A stretch of DNA of 64,000 nucleotides from NCBI RefSeq assembly GCF_001625215.2, contig NC_030387.2, positions 30,217,606-30,281,605 of the forward strand, in the 5' to 3' direction. Source of the DNA: Daucus carota subsp. sativus. Lineage: Eukaryota > Streptophyta > Magnoliopsida > Apiales > Apiaceae. A program made the translations under genes and the position numbers. The notes beneath the pieces are model-generated. The model saw only the letters and a program-made list of their open reading frames with translations. It had not been told where the DNA came from and made no database searches. This document shows, piece after piece, positions 47,310-60,036 of the stretch (its first letter is position 1; every line of letters begins with the position of its first letter).

Positions 47310-48705
47310 TAGAAAAAAGTGAGACAGAAGTAAGGACTTCTGGTAGCAAAATAATGAAGTTCAGAAGTAAAGCAAAATGTAAGGTAAATAAAGAGAAGTT
47401 AAAAGTGTCTACTTATGATAGTTTCTTTAATTCCAAGTAAATAATCATGCCTGACTAGAGAGGTGGTTGCATTCAGTTGGCAGGTCATGACCTTCATCAT
47501 TAGCATTTCCACTCAAATGTTCAATCCACTGTAATCTTCTAACTACTGCCTCAACAACTATACTGATCTATGCAACTATATAAGAAGATCCAGAATTTCC
47601 AATTTCCGTGCTTCGACGATGTTAGTTTTTCAATCCGGCATCAACCTGTTAAGATTATTTTGAATTTCATCGAAACGCTTATGTACATTTGAATGCACAG
47701 CATACACAGAATGGTGCCAGAGTTTTATGGATAAAATTAATGTGGAAGTATGAGTATGGCTTGTTTAACTCTTTGTGAACCACGGCGTGATAAAGATAAG
47801 CAAGCTTTTTAACAAGTCATATCAGACGGTGGGTAGGGTGGTGCACAGATGCTATTATTGTGTTGTATGTCAACTACAAAATCATTACTAGTAGTTTAAC
47901 CCGGTAAAAGATTATGTACTAATTATCTGAATTTTGTCCATGTACTGTTCTAGACCGTGGACAAATCATTTCTGCATAGATGCATTCAGATTAGTAAATG
48001 GACATATTATTACACAATTTGCAGCTGATGCAAGTAAACAAACAGGCCCAGCCCTCTACAAAAACCAGTTTCTGAAGGAATTATGAGTTGTATAGTTCAC
48101 ACGGATATAGTTTCGCGCAGGTTATGGAGAGAGTGAGAGCAAAGCAACAGAAGTACAGAACTGGTTCATAGTTCATACTAAATAACGTACTTGATTGGTA
48201 TACGTTGCTGTCTGAGTCCACAGTTAATATATGGAGATAACATTCTGCAGGAGTTGGTTTCTCTGTAAGCTTTATTTGCTTGGAGGCGACACAGTAGTTT
48301 CATCTCCTACAAAGGATTATTGTTTATTCTATTAAATAAACCAAATCTCAGCTCCTTTGTACAAAATTGTTAAAAGAGCTAATTTTCCGAAACACATGAC
48401 AGTCTTTCATAAAACGTACAGTATTAAAATAGTCGCAGCCTGGAGAAACTGAACTTAGTTTACAGTAGTCGCATCCTGAGAAACTAAACTATGAACTCTT
48501 GCGATGAGAATTCATAAACATGTTTTACATAATTCGATCTAAGGTGCATTAGGTGATACAATCAAAATATGCTATTTGTACAAAGACTTTGTAGCTACAT
48601 TATAAAATATATATCTCTTGAAAAGAATAAAGTCAGCATAGTTCAAAAGAATCAGGACTCAAAAATGAAAAGTAACAACACAGAAGTTGAATATAGTATC
48701 TCCAT
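47310..48705. other. Intergenic region, dynamin 3' end / cytochrome b561 promoter
   Basis: 1.4 kb holding the cytochrome b561 promoter (right of 47310) and the dynamin 3' UTR (left of 48706). No gene, RNA or mobile-element end recognised. Confidence 0.55.
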
Positions 48706-51700
48706 CTACTTCGACCAGGCAACAGTATCAATCTCCGCTTGGGCACCTCTGTACAATTCCAGCCTCTTGGCAAGGGAAATACGCCGCTGCATTATTGCTG
48801 GATCCTCATCCAACAATTTACCCAACTGCTTTCCCTGCAAATACAGAAGATATAAATAATCAACTTCTGCATTACACATTACACTTCAGGGGTGAGAGTG
48901 ATGATCAATCCTACCTCCTTTTTCCCCAATTCAGCAAAGAAAAGGTCGAGCAAGCCACGCTTGGCCTCGCGTACTTGACAATAAACAACAGACTTGGGGA
49001 TGGAGTTCCTCAAACTTCCAACCACCATATGGACATATGACAACACATTAGATCCTAAGTTTGTAAGACAGGCATAAATAAACAGTCAAGATCACACTGA
49101 TAAACATATAAAAACAATCGAAAACACAAAAATGCAATTATCAACTTGTTATCATTATACAGTTCCAAGTACAAAGATGAGAGCAATCTCATACTTACCA
49201 ATGCGACGAAGATATGAATCATTATATCTATCAAATATGGAATGTGTGGGATTTCCACCCTTCTCAACATCCTGAGGAAGCTTCCTGAAGAAATCAACTG
49301 TCAGGTAGCAACACTCCATTTCGACTAGCTGTAGAGTAGCTTTCTTGCTTTCAAGCTTCATCTTGTCCAATGATTCAATTGCAGCATTTGAAACCTCCAC
49401 CCTAAGAGAGGGATACTGCTTTAACTCCTGCATTATAAAACAAGTAGTAATGCTGAGATTCAAGATAAGGCATGGATGTTGGACACAATAATATCTTGCA
49501 GTCTACAATAATATAGCTAGACGCTAGAATTGGGAGGAAAATAAGAGCAGTCTCATGTTGGAACAATAGTATCTTGCAGTCTAGTAATTTTTAAATATAT
49601 ATTACATGGTTTATCTATGGTGTGCCCATGGGCACACAATAAGTACAAAAATTGATAAATTTATCTTGTTTTGATTGGCTTACACTCTTTAATAATGGTG
49701 TACCCCCCCTGCATTCACAACAACCACACCAATCAAAATACACCAAATTCATAGATTTTCGTGCTTAGCATGTGGCCATGGGCACGCACTAGACAATCCC
49801 TATATTATATGAAGAACGTGGCAACAAAATTTATGTCAGCATCATATCCCCGCTCACGGGAATTACCGCAGCTTATCGATTTCCTTTTCTTTTTCCAGTT
49901 GTAGTTATACAAAGGTATATACAGTAAAATGAACAAAGTAGAATCAGTCAATACCAAAATAAAGCATTGAAGGAGTCACTAAGAGCCCGTGGGGCTTTGG
50001 TCTTCTTTAAAGTTTGAACTTTGAAGTAGCCTATCTATTGATAAGCCAAGAATGCGTGTTTGGGTAATGCAACAAAAACCTAAATTTAGGTAAAAAGCGG
50101 TAAAAAAGTAATAAATACCCTTTGTTTATTTATTATCACTCTCACATGTCTCCTGCCTCAGCTCTACTTAACAACATGCAAGTCTATACTGGATATTAAA
50201 GTACACACATAAAGTAATAAATTAGAATAATTACTTTTTACTTTTTAACAAGTAACCTAATTTAAGATGAATCAAACATGATCTAAATCTATCTAACTTT
50301 AGCAGCAACTATCAGTTAGCACATATTAGTGAAGGATAAGTGTTGGACTGGATTTTAAACCATTAAAATAATAGATTTAAGGCATGCAGTATGTGCTACA
50401 TTCCCATACAAACTTAAGCACCCAAGTGCATTAACATTAAATATAAACTCTGGCAAGTTACAAGTGTCCGAAGAAAGGCTAAATATTCTAATGACTTATG
50501 AAACACTGGGATTTAAAATAGTCTTGATACTAACCATTGTTTCATTAATTGACTTGTGAACCAGGTCTTTCAGGATAGCATGAACCTGAAAATAGAAAGA
50601 TAATAATGAAACATCAAAATAAGCAAATAGAAAGCTTGTTACTGTTGTCATAATATGTAGAGGTATTTGTCTTGGAAATAAGAAGCATATGCAGACTCAA
50701 AAAGAAAAATATGATAATGGTAGAAAGTATGAGACGTTGCAGACCATTTATGCTAAATTCAAAACTACCTTTCTTTAGACGGAAGTGCCTCTTACATATG
50801 TAAGAAAAAACATAACAAAATAGAAGTTGTAAAAAATGTTTCACGAGGCTCGATCTAAAAAAGGGTATGAATATACTCCTGTCAAATAACATGCCAACAT
50901 TATCATGAATTCATGATACAATTGAAACAGTTATTTTAAATTTTACGACAGAAGAGAACTAGCTCATAATCATGGGGCTGTTTAGTACTGTTAGAATTAT
51001 GCTTTGGTTGTTTAATGTTGACCAAATCATAAGGGATTAGTTTAGGATAAATTTTTGAATATTTTTAAATTAGAGTTTTAGTTTTTTAGGAGATACGATT
51101 TTTATGGCTTATATAAAACCCACCCACTTGGTTATAAAGCATATAAGTTTCCGTTGTATCTTTCTTTTCCATTATGCTTATATACACATAAAAATAAATC
51201 TACAAATAGTATCTTGAGGGAGCTGTGAAACACACCACTATGAGACCATAAAAGCACACGCCATAACTGAGAAGTCATACACGAGTCATGACTGAGAAGT
51301 CATACTGTCATACACGACTGAGAAGCCATACACAAAATTATAACTATAAAATCACAACATGCCATGACCCAAAAGTCATACACAAAAAACACAACCATGA
51401 ACTGAAACACAAAATCACATTCATGAAAAAGTGAAGGGAGGCAACTAATCACGAGTATGTACCAGTGCAAGAATATATTTGGAAGTGCAAGGAGAAATAG
51501 ATATTTCAAGAGCATGAGAAGGGGCAAAAGAGGATACTATCCAAGAACATAAAGATGACCATATTTTGTTTAAATAACGGTTTAAAATATCAAAGCAAGA
51601 ATTATGCTTTAACTTGTAAATTTAGATTTATTTTAATAATTGGTTAATGATAACTAGATCATTAGAAATTAGTTTAGGATAGTTTTTGAATACTGTTAAA

Positions 51701-54700
51701 TTGTACTCCCTCCGTCCCATTTTATGTGACCTCATTTCCTTTTTGGGACGTACCAAAAAGAATGAACCTACAATACTTACTATTTTTGAACACTACTTTT
51801 CACTATTACACCCATTACCTCTCTATTTTATACTCTCTTTTTATTAAATAAACACTATTACACCCACTACCTTCCTCCATTATCTCAAATCTATTATTAA
51901 ATATTGATGGGTCCCACCACTTTACCCACTTTTCAACTACATTTACTACTTTTTTCTTAATCTCCGTGAAAGTCAAACCAAGTCACTTAAATTGGGACGG
52001 AGGGAGTAGTTGTTTTTTTAGGATATGAGAATTTCATGACTTATATAAACCCCACCAACTTGCTTATAATGTGGGTGTTTGGCTAGGCTTTTTCAGCCCA
52101 GCTTCTCACAAGTCATAATCAGTTTATTCGTACCATTTGTGTAAAGAAGCTATAAGTCAATCTCTTACTTATAAGGTAGAATCAAAAAGTTGAAAAATAC
52201 TAACTTCTTTTAGCGACTTTTAGTTGAAAAGTTTCTTTTCACTTATAAGTAACTTCTCACTTATAAGCAACAAATACTTTTAAGCTAAGCCTAACGGCCC
52301 CAATTTATATCAATTTAAAGTGATAGCTTTCTTCTCCATTATGCGCAAAGAAATAAACTTACGAGTGCTCCTTTTCTGCAATGTTGCCAGTATAAACACA
52401 AAATAAAAGGAGCAATCAGTGACAAAGCTCTCAGAACGAGTTGTAGAATGAGTATTACTCTACATAATAACTGAACTTGTCTCTGATGTAATGATGTTTG
52501 CCTACTGCATCTATCATCAGCCAAGTTTAAGATTTATAATCTACAAAGTAGAGAACAAAATGACACAAAATTCAGTTTTACTGTCTAGAGTTTGCATTGC
52601 TTGGCAAGTATCAAGTTCCAGATGAAGAGACAGAGGAGGAACTCTTACAAAAACAATACTTAGATATTGTATATTATCTATGAAAGAACTTATATTCTTA
52701 CCGCATCAACAGCTGCCTCTGCAGGACCTTTGATGGTAACTAGGGTAGATTCAATGAGACGGCGGTAACCTTGTTCAGGAGCAATTAAATGAGGCTGATA
52801 TCCATCTGCCTCTGTAATTAGTTTTTTAACATTTTCCATGGCAAGTTGCTTGTCAAATTGTAACCTTTTCAAAGCAGCTGGAAGTTGATTATCAAATACA
52901 TTATACACTTTATCACCACCCGGTCGACTGCATGAGTTATTATCATGTTAGGTTAGAGACAGATCAACCAAAAACACAATAAATTGTAGTATATATAACT
53001 AAACCACCAAACATACATGCCATCAAGATGTTCTTTGAAAATTTGATCAAAACTTCGGCAGATTTCCATGATCATGTATAATTTTCCCTGAAAGTAGTAA
53101 ATATATCATTAGTACTTCAAGAACATATATCAATACTTGAAGTAGCACATGTGACCGAGCAAGAAGTATATGTACGTATTATAAACCATATATATTAAAT
53201 AATAAGTTAAGAGGCACATAATTCAGCAAAGTACTTAATCTCACTCGTTATAAAAACTTTGAGCACTCCTACAGTTCCCAAGCACATAAACTCAAGTAGG
53301 TTACTGCACTAGTTAATAAGTAAATGAACCCCGAGGGGGTAGAGGCAATACTTACTCCGGCATCCGTAGCAATTGGCTTTCCAAGACGGCTCAATTCTGT
53401 TTCCAGTTCAATGATAGTTTTGTTGATCAAAGACTGGAGACCTGGGATTCGGGACTTAATGACAGCTTCCAAATGCTGAAACAGTCGTACATATATATTA
53501 CTAAATGCTTCATTATTGCATACCATCAAAAACAAGTTAATAAACAAAGGTTATAACAAAGCAATTTCGCACATAGCATAACAATGATAAACAGTCTACA
53601 TAAGGTTTTTTTTCCTACTAAATCAATGGTGGAAAACTTGCTTACTTTAGAAAGCACTTTGCCTAAATGTTCAGAGCCCATCCTATGAGCAAGATGTTTG
53701 TACTCTGGGGAATTAGCAAAATACTCGCGCTCTTTCCGCCGAGCAGCAATCATGTCAACACTTTTATTGATATCAGCTTGAGAACGATTCACAACACCAA
53801 TCCAAGGAAACTGTAGTTTATATGATTTTCCTTCCAAGATCTGAACAAACCAGCAACAAAATGAAAAATTAGATATTTCAACATGAGATTACAAGTCAAG
53901 ACCATGATACAGTATATATCAAAAGGTGATAAGGCTAAAATTTCAGCTTCCTCAAAGTAATTTCATTAGGTATTATAAAACCTTGTCCAAATAAGAAGTC
54001 AAATATGAAACGATAATCGAATTCAGAAGGTGTGAATTTAGGACAGGGATTTCATACAGGTGATTATAAAGAGAATGAATAGACATTTGAAGAGCATCAA
54101 ATTTAGCATGGATGTCAGCAATTAGTTAGAACTTTGTCAAGGCAGTAGAGATCAACATCCAGTCATTTTCATTTCACCAAGATGATGGTAATAGGATGAT
54201 AATTCTTTTTATAGAACTTCAAGTATAACATGCATACAAACTATCAGTACAAAATTGTCTTCACTTTTTGATCAGAACTGAATGTCACCTTAGTATGACA
54301 TGGTTTGAAATTTGTACGAAATAACTAAATTTTGAATTAAGATAAAAACATCCTTCTATTAAATATATGAAAAATGAATCCTATATAAATTCTTAGGTGT
54401 TAATACTTTGTATTACAAAATTGGACAATTTTATTATTATTAGTCGGAAACCATTATTTGGGACAACTACTAACATGATTAGAACCCACTGCCTCACAGA
54501 GAAACAGATCATAAAGGCAAGCTTACCTCCACTGCATCAGTACCCTTGTCCATCAGATCAACCTTTGTCAAAACACCAAATGTTCTCTCCCCTGATAAAT
54601 GTGAAACACATATCAGCTGATGATCTGATAATTAGAACCAAACCGAAAGGACTGAACAATCAACAGAATTTGCATCTGAAATGTGTAATTTTCGGATCTC

Positions 54701-57700
54701 TTTCTATTAAAAGGATGCTGTAAGTTATCTCTTAAGGTTCTATTCTCTTTCTATTCCAAAAAAGGGACACACATAACCAAGAGAATATATCTAAGTATTC
54801 TCAAAACCCAAAGCTGAACAAAAGAATGACCCGGGATACACATCAAATGGGGAGTGAGAAAAATATCAAGTAATAGAGAAATTACTAAAAATAACAGAAG
54901 AATATAAATTCAGCAAAACTGAACCTGTAAAAACTCCTTCAATAAGTTTTATTCACAATTTGCGGTAAAACAAACTATAGTACTCCCTCCGTCCCCCTCA
55001 TTTATATACAGTTGTTTTTTTTTTGCATTGCTTGACATGCATTTTAAAGCTTCTATAAAATATAGTTCTACAGTTTAGATTTAAAATTTTTGGTTCTGAA
55101 CAAAAAATTAGACATTAAATTTTTATTCAGAAGAAAAAAATATTAAAACTATTCTTGGAACTATATTTATAAGAGCCTTAAAATGTGTGGCGAGCCCTCC
55201 ATCCCAAACATATACAACTGAATGCGACGGAGGGAGTAATAAGTTAGATATACATTTATTGCTTTTGCGATAATACATGTTTAAAAAGATGGAAAAAATA
55301 ACAAGATTTCTAACTAGGATCAACAAAATTCTATATTTTTGTGAAAATTTTCCTAATCTCATATGTGCATATTTGTCTAGAATTTTTCCTATTTCTAACA
55401 GTCTGAATATTAAGTACAATATGCCTGCCTTGTAAACTAATATTAATAACCATCTTGAAAATCTCCTTACCTTTGGGATCTACTTCACGAGACATTTTGA
55501 TTGCATCAGAGGTAGCAAGATCTTGGTTAGCAGGAGAAACTGCTAAAATTATACAGTTGGGCTGCAAAATTAAAAGGTTCAGAGGTTCGGTCAATATTCA
55601 TCTAAATTATTTCTCAGTGTCACAAACACATACATCACATAATACATCTATACAAAATAATCTCTTATATATCCCGAGATTGCAGCCATATATAATTAGT
55701 ATTTATGTACAAACATGTGTACGGGGAGGTAAGAAGATTAAAATATTCCACTCATCCAGAAGGTTCTGACCATGTCCACTCATTGGTATATCATAGCACT
55801 TGAGCTGCATGATATTGAACTAAAAGATAACAAAGAAACGTTTATATCTGAACTCACCTTCTCGATGTATGAGCGAACCATGTTCTCTATGTCCTGCACA
55901 ATACTATCAGACTGTCCATCTACAGTGACAAAGTAAAATAATCCAAATCAGTCAATGTCTAGAGGGAGAAAGAATCCAAGTAAAAGAGGAGATTACAACC
56001 AATACAATTGAACAAGCCGAAACAAGAAGGTTCGCATATGTAAAATACACACACACACACACCAGGAACTAAGAGATGTTAAAACTCACCAATAGCTACT
56101 TTTGTAAGCCCAGGAAGATCAATCAGTGTCAAATTTACAACTGTCATCACCAAAACACGCAGGTAAGATACTGTAATAATTCATTTCTACAAGCATTCAC
56201 ATATGAAGGGAGGGAAGAGAAAAGATACTGCCATATACTCATCCAGAATATATTTAAAAAGATCCAACAGGTGCCACATCTCTTTTATACATATTTAAGG
56301 ATGTTATCATATGAATTGCAAAAGAAACTACAAGGATAGGATATGCATTCACGAGCTCTAAGGTGATCCAATGCTATCTTAGGGTTCCATAACAAGAGAA
56401 AAGATAATCAATGCAATAACTAATCAAAGTTGTCTAGTAATAAAGGATTACATAATTCATAAAACTAGATGAATTCCTAATGAAACAAATCTTTTCCTAA
56501 TTCTCTACCACGGTCTACAATATTCCTGATGAACTGTTGATTAAAAAAAATTCAATTCTAATAAATTACAATCAACTTATTTCCAAATAATAACATGAAA
56601 ATAACAAACTAGAATGTTTATATTTCCAAATAATAACATGAAAATAACAAACTAGAATGTTTATCTCTCCTTATGTGTTAGAGAGGCTGCATTATGCTTC
56701 AATCTGTAAGCATTGTTCATTCAGCTCTTGACAAAAAATTAATGAAAATATTAAAGGCACTATGTAGTTATTGGTAGCTAAGCCTAGGTTCCCACTTAGA
56801 GAATTATGCTCGCCTGAACTGTCAGATCTTATACCAGTACTTGGTGCATGTACAGCTACGTGGCAATTGTTCACAGATTAATAACTAAGGATTCGATTGT
56901 TGATGGGCATACAAACCTCAACAATATGACTGCACACAATGCACTTCTAACATTCAAATATTTTAACAGAGAGCTACCGAAGAGTAGCTTTATTTATTCT
57001 TAAACATCCAAGGGATGTCACTTAAATATTTACAAGGACTGAATGAACATCATTAAGAATGATACTTGACAAGAGATATAATATTACCATTAGGTGAATA
57101 GATACTAAGATAAATTGGAACAGTGGAAATTGCTCTTGATCTTCCTGTCTCACGATCAGTCTCATCGGAAATCTCCTTTCTTACGGCAGCTGCACAAGTT
57201 TTCAACAACATGAACAAAAACTAATCAAAATAAGCAAATTACCATGAATAATTAAGCATCATAGTTATAAAATGCCATATGAGTATCTATTTATATATAA
57301 GATATGCGCCGCCAATTATCGTAAGATAACACTTACCAAAATCAGTGTATCTCTTTTTGGGCTGGTGTGCGAATTCTGCATATTCTCTTCCTTCTTCTAG
57401 TCTATGGAGCTGTAGGACCAGTGGACGTCGGGTAACAATTCCTGCATTTAAACATTCCAAGTTTTGTTTATGATATATTGTGCTCTTTGTAAATTAGTGA
57501 GGTAGTAGTTAGTTACCAGATCCACGAGGGAGAAAGTCCTTTCCAACAACACTCTCCAAGACGGAAGACTTTCCAGAACTCTGAAATCATGAAAAGGAAA
57601 GGATTACACAAGGTCATACACCATGCAAAAATTTGATATATTGCACTCAACTAAAAATATGTATGACTGAGAAATAGTTTAATTGCATAAAACTCCCACT

Positions 57701-58478
57701 CCGAGTGGAAACGCACTTTTCCTTTTCAGGAATTGAATATTAAAACTGAGTTATGCTTGATACAAAAAAAATATATATATATATTCTCAGACAACAGTTA
57801 CCACGATCATTTCTTAATCATAAACAGAGTTAAATATTATACAATTAATAAACACGAACATTTCTCATGGAGGATCTAGCAAGAGGCTCCTAACATCATA
57901 TTCTTAATTAAAGTAGATTCTCCACACTTTTTTCCGAATTACTTGTACACATTTAATACATATTAATTTCAATCGATCTAAAAAAGACAACGCCTCAACC
58001 ACTCAACCTAATCGAAATAACACAAACAACTCAGTAATTTCACCGCGCAACAAATCCACACCGAAAATGTCAAACTAACAACAATTAATAAACAAATGCA
58101 TCTCAACTAATAATTAAACAAGAATCGCTCATATCGCATAATAATAAAGCAAATCTATCAATTAATAATGCAATTAAACCTGCCGGCAACAAGGCGGCAA
58201 CAACGCGATCGATAATAACAAGAATTAAACAACTGCAGCTTAGCTAATAGCAATAATTCACCAAAAGTAACTCAAATCATCGGAAAACAAACCAAATCTA
58301 TGAAATTAACGAAGAATTACGGCATAAATAGTAGAAGTTAGAGTTAAACCTGGCCGCCGACGACGGCGATCGAGGGCAACGCGTCCCAAAGCGTAGGCAA
58401 CGCGCTTTCCTCGCCGTAATCGCCAAGAGCAGTACAAGCTCTTTGTAATCTGTTAACAAGAGATATCAAACTCTCCAT
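48706..58478 (-). CDS. DRP1: Dynamin-related GTPase, DRP1A-like
   Basis: Sixteen exons on -: 58350-58478, 57517-57580, 57337-57441, 57088-57189, 56090-56140, 55858-55919, 55471-55561, 54527-54591, 53646-53840, 53356-53475, 53017-53087, 52702-52927, 50535-50585, 49199-49427, 48915-49054 and 48706-48834. All phases close to give 609 aa, essentially the length of Arabidopsis DRP1A. The GTPase shows GGQSSGKSS (P-loop, 41-49), IVTRRP, DLPG (141-144), TKVD (210-213) and NRSQ (241-244). The middle domain and the GTPase effector domain follow (ending [10 protein letters not shown]); there is no PH or Pro-rich domain, as expected for plant DRP1. It assembles at the cell plate and plasma membrane for cytokinesis and clathrin-mediated endocytosis. 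The Met at 58478 ([20 protein letters not shown]) matches DRP1A better than DRP1C/E. Introns hold several MITEs. Confidence 0.96.
49615..49792. mobile_element. MITE with GTGCCCATGGGCAC ends, in DRP1 intron 13
   Basis: About 178 bp. The left arm CTATGGTGTGCCCATGGGCA and the right arm on the opposite strand, CTAGTGCGTGCCCATGGCCA, are imperfect inverted repeats that stay similar for about 60 bp (both reach TTTTGATTGG). The target duplication is unclear, so the superfamily is not assigned. Confidence 0.8.
51706..52006. mobile_element. Stowaway-type MITE (C), in DRP1 intron 12
   Basis: 301 bp with ends CTCCCTCCGTCCCATTT and AAATTGGGACGGAGGGAG and a TA duplication (51704-51705, 52007-52008). Confidence 0.93.
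52069..52302. mobile_element. Candidate hAT-like MITE, in DRP1 intron 12
   Basis: About 230 bp. The left end GTGGGTGTTTGGCTAGGCTT and the right end on the opposite strand, GGGGCCGTTAGGCTTAGCTT, are related. The interior is rich in ACTTATAAG and AACTTCTTTT motifs. It resembles the candidate at 8.9-9.1 kb. No firm target duplication, so boundaries are approximate. Confidence 0.6.
54983..55236. mobile_element. Stowaway-type MITE (D), in DRP1 intron 7
   Basis: 254 bp with ends CTCCCTCCGTCCCCCTCATT and GAATGCGACGGAGGGAG, flanked by TA (54981-54982, 55237-55238). Non-coding. Confidence 0.9.
56579..56664. repeat. Tandem 43-bp duplication in DRP1 intron 4
   Basis: TTTCCAAATAATAACATGAA recurs 43 bp later, and both copies run to AACTAGAATGTTTAT. 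The copies are essentially identical, so this is a very recent duplication. Confidence 0.95.
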
Positions 58479-60036
58479 TTCTCCGGCGAGATGTAGCAGA
58501 TCGGAGAGTTTGATGAAAACTATAGACACAGATCTGTGTGTGTATAGATTAGATTGTAAAGGAAGATGTGTGAATTGGGGAGCTGAGTGTTGAGCTGGTC
58601 AGAGAGGCTTGGACTCTGTTTTTGTGTTTAGGGTCGGAGGCCCGATATGTTTTTGATAAATAGAGAGAGGGGTGTGAAGATTGTTTTGATTTTTGAGCTC
58701 TCGACAATCAACGGTTCGACTCAAAAGTGGTTTTCGTAGTTTTTGATTTCAAATTTCGGATGTGCTGGTTGTCTTGTTCCTGAAAGAAATATTATCGTTG
58801 TTTTCAATTTGAAATTATTTATTTATCGCGATTAGTTTTAGGTATTTATTTATTTATTTATTTGTGTTTCGTTATAATTCAAGTCACATGCATATGTATT
58901 GCAAGAGTTATAAACTCGTTAATAAAGTTAGAAGATAAAAAAAATTGACCCGTCCCCCACACTATATAAATTAGGGGTCATTTTAAATTATAACATATTT
59001 TTGTGTCTTTTTTGTTAGAGTTAAAATATTTTTTTTAGAAACAAAAAAATAAATATTTTTAAACATCATTGTTAATTTTGTCCCTCAAATCCATCTATGT
59101 ATAAAATTTTGATGAGCATTACATTATAAAATTATTTACCAAGATAATTACAAAATATATTCATGATTTATTTAAAAATCTATTCTAACTATAAAACTTT
59201 TGTTATTTTCATATAAATATCGTTTGGTATAAATTAGATATAAAAATTAAAAAAATCAAATAACGAATATTTGTATGTTTATAAATATTAGTACTCTAAT
59301 TCGAGCCCAGCGGGTCAAGTTTCAAGTTTCGAACCGGTCGAGGAGGCGCAAGTGATGTAACTTTTTCAAAAACAAAGATTAGTGCGCGCAAGTGTGTAAT
59401 TACCAAAAGAATTACTACTATTATCCATCCGTGTGCAACCGTTAAGAGGCTCCTAGTCGATTGTAACGTCGTTAAGCCCAACGGGTCATAAACTCACGAG
59501 TATTAAGTATCACCTTAAGTGTGACATCAACGGATCATTTTTTGTCTGAGCTGAGAAGTCTGTCTGAAAAAGCCAAAAAATCTGCGTTGAACCCGTAAAA
59601 AAATGGAAGCCAAACAATTGGTGTGACAGTTAGATATACGCTTCTGTATCGTCACCATTTTCTTTGGTTCTTGCTTTTGTCTCTGGTAAGGATCCCCTGT
59701 ATCAATTTGTAAAACCCTTAAGGTTCTTTTAAGAGACTATATGATTTTCTTGTTATGTAATTCAAGTCTTCAAATCCTTAACCTTTTTATAAGGTAACAT
59801 TTTGAATACTTTGAATATCTGGGGTTTGATTCTTTTGTCTTCTTGATTCATCAATAACATCAAACTTTAGATTTTGGGTTGTGGTTTTTTTTGTTTTTCT
59901 GATTCTTGTACAGTTTGTTATTGTTTATTGGATGAAATGTAAAGGAAAGTTGAATATTGAGTCAGGTTTAATATCCTGATTGGTGAAATTTAGGGTGTTT
60001 TAGGATTTGGGTTGGGATTGTTTTTAGGGTTAAGTA
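58479..60036. promoter_or_regulatory. Divergent promoter region, DRP1 / PI4K gamma
   Basis: 1.56 kb between two divergent start codons. The DRP1 leader is GA/CT-rich near 58480-58620. CTGGTAAGGATCC at about 59682 could be the donor of a 5' UTR intron for the kinase gene. The middle (58.8-59.3 kb) is AT-rich with no gene. Confidence 0.5.
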
